Shown one piece after another: positions 56,037-63,428 of a stretch of 64,000 nucleotides of DNA (its first letter is position 1; each line of letters starts with the position of its first letter). The stretch comes from an uncultured Prevotella sp. (GTDB lineage Bacteria > Bacteroidota > Bacteroidia > Bacteroidales > Bacteroidaceae): NCBI GenBank assembly GCA_934272845.1, contig CAKQSF010000003.1, forward strand, positions 109,014 through 173,013. The letters are read 5' to 3'. The notes under the pieces were generated by a model. The model searched no databases and had not been told where the DNA came from. It saw only the letters and a list, made by a program, of their open reading frames with translations. A program made the position numbers and the translations under genes.

Positions 56037-56064
56037 TATCAGTCCTTTTTAACGATTCTTGCGA

Positions 56065-56147
56065 CAAAGGTAGGACAATGAGAAGAATTCATCGTGACAT
56101 CTTTGTGTAATTGTAGAGAATACAGAGAAAATATTACACAATGATGT
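56065..56147 (-). promoter_or_regulatory. Cassette promoter with 14-bp inverted-repeat operator (copy B)
   Basis: ACATCTTTGTGTAA (56097-56110), 23 bp, TTACACAATGATGT (56134-56147); -7 box TACCTTTG at 56072-56065 on the minus strand, 24 bp from the near arm. The whole segment 56037-56193 is essentially identical to 54389-54544. Confidence 0.8.
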
Positions 56148-56160
56148 ATGGCGATAACAG

Positions 56161-56193
56161 AAAAAAGCCCTCAACAACGTATGTGTTGAGGGC
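56161..56193 (-). terminator. Cassette terminator, copy C
   Basis: GCCCTCAACA (56167-56176) pairs with TGTTGAGGGC (56184-56193), with six U following on the minus strand. It lies 10 nt after the stop at 56203. Confidence 0.85.
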
Positions 56194-56202
56194 GAGTTTT
56201 CT

Positions 56203-56646
56203 TTAACGAGATATACGCTTTAATGTTATAGTAACCGTGCCTGCATTTCTACCCACTGCACGGGGAGCATAATGACTTATTGTAAGAATGTCACCTTTTA
56301 TACTGACAATCTCATAATATAAAATCATTTTCCTAAGTTTTGAATAATATATTATATGTGTTCCTGTGTCTATATTACCTACTTTGGAACTATCGTAAAC
56401 ATTAGGTATCCCTTTAGATAGATAATAGGACAACTCATATTTACTGGTATCTACCTTATTACCATAAACATATTTATCTTCTACAGTAATACTTGTTTTT
56501 TGGAAAGTCCACGTCTCTGTATCTACTTTATATATTTTTTCCGTACGTTGCCACTTTCCTTGTAACTGTTGAAGTGTTGCCAATGTCTCTGATTTCACTA
56601 TATTACAAGAAACAAAAACTATAATTAACATCAAAAGATTTTTCAT
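56203..56646 (-). CDS. Small secreted lipocalin-like protein, putative immunity partner (cassette C)
   Basis: The 147-aa protein has a signal peptide (about 1-18) and LQQLQGKWQRTEKIYKVD, a more divergent N-terminal half than cassettes A and B, but the same C-terminal block (GTHIIYYSKLRKM, YAPRAVGRNAGTVTITLKRIS). It begins 6 nt after the C39-like gene at 56653. Its partner differs from that of cassette B mainly in the peptidase domain, so both partners have diverged together. Role as inhibitor or immunity protein is inferred. Confidence 0.7.
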   Translation of the reverse strand: MKNLLMLIIVFVSCNIVKSETLATLQQLQGKWQRTEKIYKVDTETWTFQKTSITVEDKYVYGNKVDTSKYELSYYLSKGIPNVYDSSKVGNIDTGTHIIYYSKLRKMILYYEIVSIKGDILTISHYAPRAVGRNAGTVTITLKRISR

Positions 56647-56652
56647 AAAATA

Positions 56653-57684
56653 CTAAATTTTTGAATATATTTTATCCGAATATTTTTCTAACTTTTCTAC
56701 TCTCACTGTTATGTATTGTCCTGTACCAGGATCTATACACTGGTAAGCCTCAGGCGAACTTTGAAAATTATTATTATTATCAAAATAACCAACAATTTCC
56801 ACCATATGTAATAATCCTGTTTCTTTTTCTATAACTCCAATACATGGAATACCATTTTTTAGATTAGAAGCCACTTCAGATAATGACGTTTCTATAAAAT
56901 TCATCGTACTCATAAAACTATCCATAACATCAATATTTACGCCATAATTACGTATATCACCGTAATCCTTTGCATAAATAGAATTATAGGCGTTTTCTAT
57001 TGTTTTCCGCATTTCCTCTGAAGTATCCATACTTCCCATATGCGACAACAGATTTGCCATTACTGTTGGGACACACGTCATACTCGTCTCTTGTTTCATG
57101 GACTGAGCAGGAAGATTTTCCTTGAAGAGGTGTTCACCGTCTATTTTCTGATGGGTCGGATTGTATGGAGGATGTATGTCTACGTTATTATTGTCAGGAT
57201 ACCAATAGCCTCCTACACTGCCAGAAGAACCTCCACCTGTGCTACTGCTACTGCTGCCACCGCTACTACCTCCACCTGCACCACCTCCTGATGGTTTAGT
57301 CCCTGGCACGACTAAATTGGCACACGTACAGTACTCCTCTTCTTCTAATTCTCTGCCACAGAATGGGCAATGAGAGACTTCTTCATCCTTATACCCCGCA
57401 GCAATAGCGCACGCTTGACTATACTCATAGTGTTTATTCAAGTCACTCACTCGGGAATGACAATATTCACACTCATACCAACACTCATGACCTTCTTCTG
57501 GGTCATAAAAGTGACCGCATGTTTCACATTTTTCATTCGTACTACCTACATCTACATCGGGCAACCAATTAGAACCGTCCTCGTATGTCCAGTGTTGAGC
57601 CTTGACTGCAGAACCGTCAACAATGCCAAGCAACGGGAACAAAGTTAGTAAAAATATGACTAACGACAAAATCCTTCTCTGCAT
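56653..57684 (-). CDS. Secreted zinc-module protein with C39-like cysteine peptidase domain (cassette C)
   Basis: At 343 aa this has the same plan as the protein at 55032: signal peptide (1-30), CETC/HEC and CEYC modules, CPFCG/CTC (106-121), a long Gly/Ser linker (132-156) and a C39-like domain with Gln198, Cys204 (MTCVPTVMAN), His293 (LLHMVEIVGY) and Asp318 (CIDPGTG). The first 142 residues are identical to cassette A. The catalytic domain is clearly more different, which implies recombination between a constant front and a variable end. It lacks its own operator; only about 25 bp of the cassette leader precede it. It is read from the operon starting at the O-antigen ligase gene. Confidence 0.78.
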   Translation of the reverse strand: MQRRILSLVIFLLTLFPLLGIVDGSAVKAQHWTYEDGSNWLPDVDVGSTNEKCETCGHFYDPEEGHECWYECEYCHSRVSDLNKHYEYSQACAIAAGYKDEEVSHCPFCGRELEEEEYCTCANLVVPGTKPSGGGAGGGSSGGSSSSSTGGGSSGSVGGYWYPDNNNVDIHPPYNPTHQKIDGEHLFKENLPAQSMKQETSMTCVPTVMANLLSHMGSMDTSEEMRKTIENAYNSIYAKDYGDIRNYGVNIDVMDSFMSTMNFIETSLSEVASNLKNGIPCIGVIEKETGLLHMVEIVGYFDNNNNFQSSPEAYQCIDPGTGQYITVRVEKLEKYSDKIYSKI

Positions 57685-57718
57685 TATCAGTCCTTTTTAA
57701 CGATTATTGCAAGAAGAA

Positions 57719-58576
57719 TCACCACACAAATTCTTTGCTCACAGTCCTCGTTTTCTCTTCTTCCTTCAAACGTGCTTTTTTGTCCAGTCCTTCAAGCATA
57801 CTCATCATTTTCGGTTTGTTCTTATTTAACTCCGTAAGGTATTTCTTTTGCGGCGTACCATAACTACGATACAGGTCTTTTATCATCTGCCTATTGAACA
57901 TATAGTTTATCGCATCATTAGCATCTTTTGCACTGTCAAGTTGTTCGGTTAGTCCTGCCTCTTCCAGTTTTTTCCACGCAAGGCTAAACTCTAACGTTAC
58001 TATACCAGAGTTCTTGGCAACGAAGAAAGATCGTAACTGTTTCTTGTCAAGAGTTTTCTTTAGAACTTCCATTTCTTCATTCCATACATTTACGCGATGG
58101 TCTTTATATATGCGACGAGCCATGTCTATGGCTTTTGTCATTATATAGGAATATTGCGTACTGTCAAGCCGTAGACTCTTTCTGTAATATAATGCCATAC
58201 TTACGTTGTCTCCCGATATATGGTTTTCAAACTGTGGGATGAGGATGCTGTTTATTGAGTCACGGTATATTCTCTCGATGGCCATTTTGTCGTAGACACG
58301 CTTACCCAGCGAATCTTTATACAAGAAGTCTTGACAGATATACTTCAGCTCACGATTCATGACATAGTGATCCAGTTTCTCATATCCTTCCTCGGGTATT
58401 ATATAACGTTTCTCTAATTTCATCATCTCTTCTGGATGGCGAAGGAACAGCAGGGAGTCTATAATGCTTTTATTTGCGTAATAAACCTCTCCCTCCAAAG
58501 CGTTAAGCCATAATTTTTCCGCTACTGCCGGTATACTGAACAATACCATGAGTGCGATTAAGTATGTTTTTTTCAT
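57719..58576 (-). CDS. Secreted alpha-helical protein of unknown function
   Basis: The 285-aa protein has a signal peptide (about 1-19, ending AVAEK). The mature part is charged and mostly helical, with no recognised motif (FLRHPEEMMKLEKRYIIPEE, LDKKQLRSFFVAKNSG, RLKEEEKTRTVSKEF). It lies 34 nt before the cassette C peptidase gene and after a decayed transglutaminase-like gene, on the same strand. It may assist folding, anchoring or delivery of the secreted cassette proteins, but there is no direct evidence. Confidence 0.6.
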   Translation of the reverse strand: MKKTYLIALMVLFSIPAVAEKLWLNALEGEVYYANKSIIDSLLFLRHPEEMMKLEKRYIIPEEGYEKLDHYVMNRELKYICQDFLYKDSLGKRVYDKMAIERIYRDSINSILIPQFENHISGDNVSMALYYRKSLRLDSTQYSYIMTKAIDMARRIYKDHRVNVWNEEMEVLKKTLDKKQLRSFFVAKNSGIVTLEFSLAWKKLEEAGLTEQLDSAKDANDAINYMFNRQMIKDLYRSYGTPQKKYLTELNKNKPKMMSMLEGLDKKARLKEEEKTRTVSKEFVW

Positions 58577-58717
58577 TTAATTATAAAGTTTTATATTTTA
58601 AGTTAGCATTCAAAATTCACCATTTTTGCCTATCCGAATATTCATATTCATAACGTACTGAATATCAAAGTGTTTAAAAGACGAATCTACATATGTGCGC
58701 TTTTACGTTGCAAACAC

Positions 58718-59670
58718 TTAATACCATATCTGTTTTCCATCCTTAAACTCAAATATTCTTTCCTCTTTTCCCGCGGTACGGTCTTTCAGCAAGAGTAAAG
58801 TGTTTTGGGGGACATTGTCAAAGAACAGTTCTTCACCTGAGGCTACTTTTCTTTCTATTAGACGCCAAGAGGTATCGAAGTAATACAATTCATACAAATG
58901 TCCCTTTTACCATTTTTTCCTATCACAGATACCCAAGCATGACTCTTGTTACTGTAATCTGCCCACACTGGTGTGAAGTCGATGGACGATGGTATTCCTA
59001 ATGCTCTGAGGACATCAGCAAGTAATATTGCACGTTGTCCGCATTCGGCTTTTCCTATTCTGTATGTAGTAATCGCGTCCAACTCATAAGGACTGTAGGC
59101 ATTTGAAAGTACCACATCACTATACACCGCCTTCTTTACTTTTGCAAACGCCTTCGCCATGCTACTTTCTTTTTCCAAAAGCGAGCCATAGACTTCTTTC
59201 ATTGCCATACGCCAATTTCCTCCTATATGTTCCCCACTACATCTGTACGGCAGTATATAATGACAAAAAATAAAGAAATCTACATCATCTTTCCAAGGCA
59301 CAGACTCCCATGCATTAAAAGCAGACTCTATGTTTGATATCAACATTCTATCTGTTACAACATCACTATCTGGCACAAGAACCACTGCACCTTCTTTACC
59401 CGCTTTATTCCATGCCGCGTTCAGTTCCCAAATACCATTCTTACTATTTATAGACTGTATCATGTCTTTAAACCGCTCCATTTGCTTGCCTTCTGGAGAT
59501 TTATGCCCCTCCATATTATCTATTAGGAACAAGGCTGCCTGATAACGCAGACTATCGGCGGCACTTTTTGAATATCGCTCCAACACCGCTTTATATTTCT
59601 CACGGTAACTTCTGCCTGACAGTAAAGTCGGTAATAAACATAACAAACATAATAACATCAAATGCTTCAT
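58718..59670 (-). pseudogene. Transglutaminase-like (papain-fold) secreted protein, internally deleted
   Basis: A signal peptide (about 1-19) and a transglutaminase-like core are present, with Cys210 in AECGQRA and His244 in SHAWVSV. The open frame stops at 58858 shortly after, giving 270 aa. In a different frame directly downstream, HLYELYYFDTSW, NVPQNTLLLLKD and FEFKDGKQIWY run to a TAA at 58718. That ending matches the C-terminal tail of much larger Bacteroidota transglutaminase-domain proteins. An internal deletion of several hundred codons with frame change is therefore likely. Confidence 0.75.
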
Positions 59671-59682
59671 TGCTTACAGTCT

Positions 59683-61434
59683 TTAATGGTTAGAATTAAT
59701 AAAATCCTGTGCTTTACTCTTTATTTTTAGACTGGTTTCGTTGTTTACTCTTGCTGGTGTAATAAGTATGTCTTTCGCATATTTCAATGCCATATCTCGT
59801 TCACCATGCCTTTTGTAATACTCCATGAGGAGTAACTTGGGATGAAGAAGGGATGGTTGTAGACTACACAACGTATCTATGTATTTTATTCCTTCCTTCT
59901 CTTTCTCATTATGCTGACACACGAAATATAACATTTCAAACACCTGTGGTGACGATGTTAATTGGTGCGCTTTCTTGAGTTCTGCCATTGCTTCGGCATA
60001 TTTACCTTGCTTTATATTATTGTAAGCACACAGATTCCAATATGCTTCTGATGTTCCTACACTTGCACGAAGTTGCAGCATAAGACTATCACTAACACCC
60101 TGTCTCTTAGGTATGCGCTCACTGTACGACTTTAGAACTATCTGACCTCTTGTCATCGATATTACTTTAATCATAGAAATGACAGACAAAAGCAAGAGAA
60201 CAACACTAACAGAAGAAACATAACGATTTGCTCCTTTTGATTTCTCTGGAATCGTAACAAGTAACGACGCATAACACATCAATAACAACCATGGTTGTAT
60301 AGAAGAGTAAACGAAGTTGGTTAAGGACATAACACTGAATGAACCCACAACACAACATATCTGCATATCACACTTACGCAATGATTTTCTTATCAACATT
60401 ACGTAGAATGTTACGATAAAAAACATACCTATTATGCCTCCTTCCACTCCATGTTCAAGATAGTCATTATATGCCATCGCAGTAAAACTTGCCGTACGAC
60501 GTTCTATGTCGGAGGAAACATCACCACGGAAATAATCTGATTGACGCAGATTATAATACTTTTCATATAGTCCATAACCGTAACCTTGCGGTTTCTCAAC
60601 TATCATCTTCGCTGACAATTTCCATATAAGCAGACGACTATCCGCACTATCTTGTTTCAACTTATACAATTTCATAGCAACTACCGCCACTATTACTAAT
60701 GACAATAGAAGAAACGCCCATTTGTATAAAATGGGCACACTATTCTTATTATTTCTAACATAGAATGTAGTGCCAATAAAATTCTCTATGCATAAACCTA
60801 TATATGCGGTACGACACTTCAAGCACACCAAAGACAACAGACATAATAACAATAAAATGAAGTAGAACGTCTTAAAACGCTTATCTCTTAATCTTCCTAC
60901 AATTAATGGCAGAGTGCCAACTATATATATTGCTGTAACAGTGGGGTTCTCATTGAAACCAACAACAGCGAAATATGCATTATATGATGAAAAGAAACCC
61001 ATATACTGTCCCAATATACATAATATGTGCATCATTGTTACCAACAGCAAGCCATTCTCTATACTCCTACGTGTTAACATTCCTATACTCCTCAGATAAG
61101 CAAGAGGGAGCACACCGAATAAAGTAATACAGAGATAAAGCGTACGATATTCTTCCATTACAGGCAACAACAAGCCATGTACAACAACAAAAGTTATCCA
61201 ACATAATAAGTATATAGATAAAGAATCAATGACGAAATTCTTTCTCTTTGCTACGGCATGCGTTATGGCAATCAATGTTAGTGCCAGGACACAACATTCC
61301 ATCAGCATACTTCTTGACAGAGAGGGATAAACGAATAAAGTAGTATCTATCGTACTAAACACACACGTCATGTAGAACACCACATTTATAATTAGTCGCA
61401 AAGGACTTTGAATATATTGTTTAAGAGCGGACAT
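59683..61434 (-). CDS. O-antigen ligase/Wzy-like membrane protein with C-terminal TPR
   Basis: Start taken at ATG 61434 (MSALKQYIQSPLR), since the predicted transcript begins near 61468 and would leave the upstream ATG at 61470 at or outside its 5' end; the protein is 583 aa. About ten to twelve TM helices fill residues 15-440, with the large periplasmic loop typical of Wzy/WaaL/PglL-type proteins (about 270-340). TPR-like helices follow (about 445-583, e.g. AEAMAELKKAHQL). Such enzymes move lipid-linked glycans onto lipid A or protein. It leads an operon continuing into cassette C and carries the cassette operator. It could glycosylate the Ser/Gly-rich secreted proteins, which is speculation. 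Confidence 0.78.
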   Translation of the reverse strand: MSALKQYIQSPLRLIINVVFYMTCVFSTIDTTLFVYPSLSRSMLMECCVLALTLIAITHAVAKRKNFVIDSLSIYLLCWITFVVVHGLLLPVMEEYRTLYLCITLFGVLPLAYLRSIGMLTRRSIENGLLLVTMMHILCILGQYMGFFSSYNAYFAVVGFNENPTVTAIYIVGTLPLIVGRLRDKRFKTFYFILLLLCLLSLVCLKCRTAYIGLCIENFIGTTFYVRNNKNSVPILYKWAFLLLSLVIVAVVAMKLYKLKQDSADSRLLIWKLSAKMIVEKPQGYGYGLYEKYYNLRQSDYFRGDVSSDIERRTASFTAMAYNDYLEHGVEGGIIGMFFIVTFYVMLIRKSLRKCDMQICCVVGSFSVMSLTNFVYSSIQPWLLLMCYASLLVTIPEKSKGANRYVSSVSVVLLLLSVISMIKVISMTRGQIVLKSYSERIPKRQGVSDSLMLQLRASVGTSEAYWNLCAYNNIKQGKYAEAMAELKKAHQLTSSPQVFEMLYFVCQHNEKEKEGIKYIDTLCSLQPSLLHPKLLLMEYYKRHGERDMALKYAKDILITPARVNNETSLKIKSKAQDFINSNH

Positions 61435-61474
61435 TTTGATATTAACTTTTAGGTGGTTCTGAATATTCATATAG

Positions 61475-61587
61475 CAAAGTTAAATATCAAGCGCACTAAT
61501 ATTATGACATCTTTGTGTAAGAATTCAATATTTTCGATAAAAATTACATTATGATGTATTGTTTTTCGTAATATATATATAATTTTG
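61475..61587. promoter_or_regulatory. Divergent promoter region with shared 14-bp inverted-repeat operator
   Basis: ACATCTTTGTGTAA (61507-61520), 23 bp, TTACATTATGATGT (61544-61557). On the minus strand the -7 box TAACTTTG (61482-61475) lies 24 bp from the near arm, the same distance as at cassettes A and B. On the plus strand TAATTTTG (61580-61587) lies 22 bp from the other arm and would serve the LuxR-type gene. One regulator dimer or tetramer could control both directions. Confidence 0.8.
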
Positions 61588-61614
61588 TAGCAATAAAACC
61601 TATTCCTCATAACC

Positions 61615-62415
61615 ATGCTAACATTAAAAGACATATTATTCCCACCAATCAGTACCATAACTCATATATCCGCAAATGATCATGAGGAGGGGGAAAAGGC
61701 TATCGAACATGCAAAAGCATTTGCAAGGACAACATCCTATGGTATATGCGTATTAGACTATTTCAACAAGAATATTCTGTTTCTATCTGACGGCATAACA
61801 CGCTCAAATGACATCATTACAGGTTATCATTGCGATGTTAACATTATAGAAATCCCAGAGAAGGACCTTAAACTTCTTGATGAAGTTAATACAGCAGTAT
61901 TCAAATATCTGTACAGTCAGCCAATAGAAGAAAGAAAGGAATATTTATTAACATACGACATAAATATTACATATGAGAAGAAGAAAAACATAATGTTCCA
62001 TCACAATATCATTCCATTGTCATTAACAGAAGACGGAAAGATACTGTATACAATCTGCACAATATCCCCCACCGCAGGTAATACACGATGCAATTTCAGA
62101 ATAAAAAAGCAACATGCAAAATATTACTTGGAGTATAATCTTCAAAAGCATGAATGGAAAAAAAAAGCATGTGTTACAATGACGCAAACGGAACGCTTCG
62201 TGCTGTTACTTTCCACCTCAGGGTATACAATGAATGCTATCGCCAACATAATATACAAGTCTTTGGATTCTGTCCGAACTTACAAACGCTCCATATTCTC
62301 AAAACTCAATGTCAAAAGCATAACGGAGGCCATTGCATACATTAACAACTACAACATGTATGACTGGATTAACGTAAAAATCTTATCCAAGGATAAAAAA
62401 GAACACATAGACTAA
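61615..62415 (+). CDS. LuxR-type HTH regulator with PAS-like sensor, likely cassette regulator
   Basis: The 266-aa protein has an N-terminal alpha/beta part (about 20-185) resembling PAS-type domains of Bacteroidota LuxR proteins (YGICVLDYFNKNILFLSDGI). The C-terminal GerE-type HTH is clear (TERFVLLLSTSGYTMNAIAN, SLDSVRTYKRSIFSKLNVKS; about 195-250). There is no receiver domain or TM segment. It is divergent from the O-antigen ligase gene, and the shared operator lies between them. That, and the equal spacing at three promoters, make it the best candidate for the cassette activator. The signal it senses is unknown. Confidence 0.85.
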   Translation: MLTLKDILFPPISTITHISANDHEEGEKAIEHAKAFARTTSYGICVLDYFNKNILFLSDGITRSNDIITGYHCDVNIIEIPEKDLKLLDEVNTAVFKYLYSQPIEERKEYLLTYDINITYEKKKNIMFHHNIIPLSLTEDGKILYTICTISPTAGNTRCNFRIKKQHAKYYLEYNLQKHEWKKKACVTMTQTERFVLLLSTSGYTMNAIANIIYKSLDSVRTYKRSIFSKLNVKSITEAIAYINNYNMYDWINVKILSKDKKEHID

Positions 62416-62426
62416 TGACAACATCG

Positions 62427-62466
62427 TCCCGCTCCTCGCAATTCTTCGTACGAGGAGCGGGATACA
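62427..62466 (+). terminator. Rho-independent terminator after the LuxR-type gene
   Basis: TCCCGCTCCTCG (62427-62438) pairs with CGAGGAGCGGGA (62451-62462), a perfect 12-bp stem, with a T-rich run (ATTTTTT) a few bases on. Confidence 0.88.
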
Positions 62467-62510
62467 TTTTTTAAATGGCGATATTTTAAAAGGACCACCT
62501 TTAAGGTTCT

Positions 62511-62993
62511 GCCGTAAGTATTAAGGGGAATTGGGGCGAGTTTCCAAAGGAGAAAACTTTGTCTGTCAACGTAAAGATTTTCATACTTCCTCCATCATAT
62601 TTTTCTCTTCCTCCTATCATATCCTTTCTGTCTATATTTATCCAATTACCAGTAGGTATCGTCCCGACCTGAGACTCTCGAATATATGTGGGAAGACGTT
62701 TTACTGATAGTCAAGCATAGCAGAATACTTTTACATCTCCATTTACCGCGATGGTATTTGTTACAGAATCTTCTTCAAATACAAGTGAGTAAGTCATATC
62801 CTCACCTTTCACTTTCTTTGTTATAGTCCATTTCTTGCCAAGCAATGCTTTTGAACTAAATGTCGTTTGGTCGCTCTTGTGACTTTTGTTCTTGGGGTAC
62901 TTCTTGATTTCACACAGATACTACAGTTTATATTAATACACAACAGGCAATCACAATGCATACTTTTCTAAAAATTCTTCTCATCTTTCGCAT
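62511..62993 (-). pseudogene. Decayed small secreted (lipocalin-like) protein gene
   Basis: An ATG at 62993 begins a signal-like peptide (MRKMRRIFRKVCIVIACC) cut by a stop after 21 codons. Further on, coding-like pieces appear in shifted frames: LLGKKWTITKKVKGED, TYSLVFEEDSVTN, then after another stop TGNWINIDRKDMIGG and MKIFTLTDKVFSFGN, to a TAA at 62511. The L-G-K-W opening resembles the small putative immunity proteins of the array. It lies 3 nt after the stop of the gene at 62996. Confidence 0.65.
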
Positions 62994-62995
62994 AT

Positions 62996-63427
62996 TTAAT
63001 TTTCAGGAATAGAATAATCGTCTATTGGTCTTGTAACGCGATATATTTTTCCTTTATCGTTTACATGAACAATGACATCTTCTTTTTTTGTAATATTGTC
63101 TGGCCAAGTAAGATAATTAAATGATACAACATAATAATTTTCTTCTTTTCTTACATTTAATGTTTTTTTTATTAAATCATAATCATCACTTATTCCATTA
63201 GTAAAAGGATCATACAATCCAATTTCATTAACCTGTTCATTCCACACAACAATAAATTCTTTAGTACAATATTCCGGCAACAGTGAATCTAACTTATTGT
63301 CATCAAAAATATTTGACAAATAACATACATAAAACTGTGTTAAGTCTTTCTCATTTTTTACCCCCTGTGCTGGAAGGTTGAACGGGAAATACAATATAAC
63401 TACCATGAAAATTATTATCTTCTTCAT
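62996..63427 (-). CDS. Small secreted protein, putative immunity partner of amidase cassette D
   Basis: Start taken at ATG 63427 (MKKIIIFMVVILYF), giving a signal peptide and 143 aa; the open frame begins further upstream inside the neighbouring gene. The mature part (LTQFYVCYLSNIFDDNKLDS, YDLIKKTLNVRKEENYYVVS) resembles small DUF3828/NTF2-like proteins, not the lipocalin-like partners of cassettes A-C. The start is 1 nt after the stop of the amidase gene, so translation is coupled. A different type of small partner for a different type of catalytic domain is what an effector/immunity pairing predicts. Confidence 0.65.
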   Translation of the reverse strand: MKKIIIFMVVILYFPFNLPAQGVKNEKDLTQFYVCYLSNIFDDNKLDSLLPEYCTKEFIVVWNEQVNEIGLYDPFTNGISDDYDLIKKTLNVRKEENYYVVSFNYLTWPDNITKKEDVIVHVNDKGKIYRVTRPIDDYSIPEN

Positions 63428-63428
63428 G

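Noticed and set aside
53221..56193. The three repeated GCCCTCAACA hairpins with about 1-1.6 kb spacing as a possible CRISPR-like or integron array
   Set aside because: Each copy lies directly after a minus-strand gene and is followed by a U-run; they are terminators duplicated with the cassettes. No integrase or attC-like core was seen.
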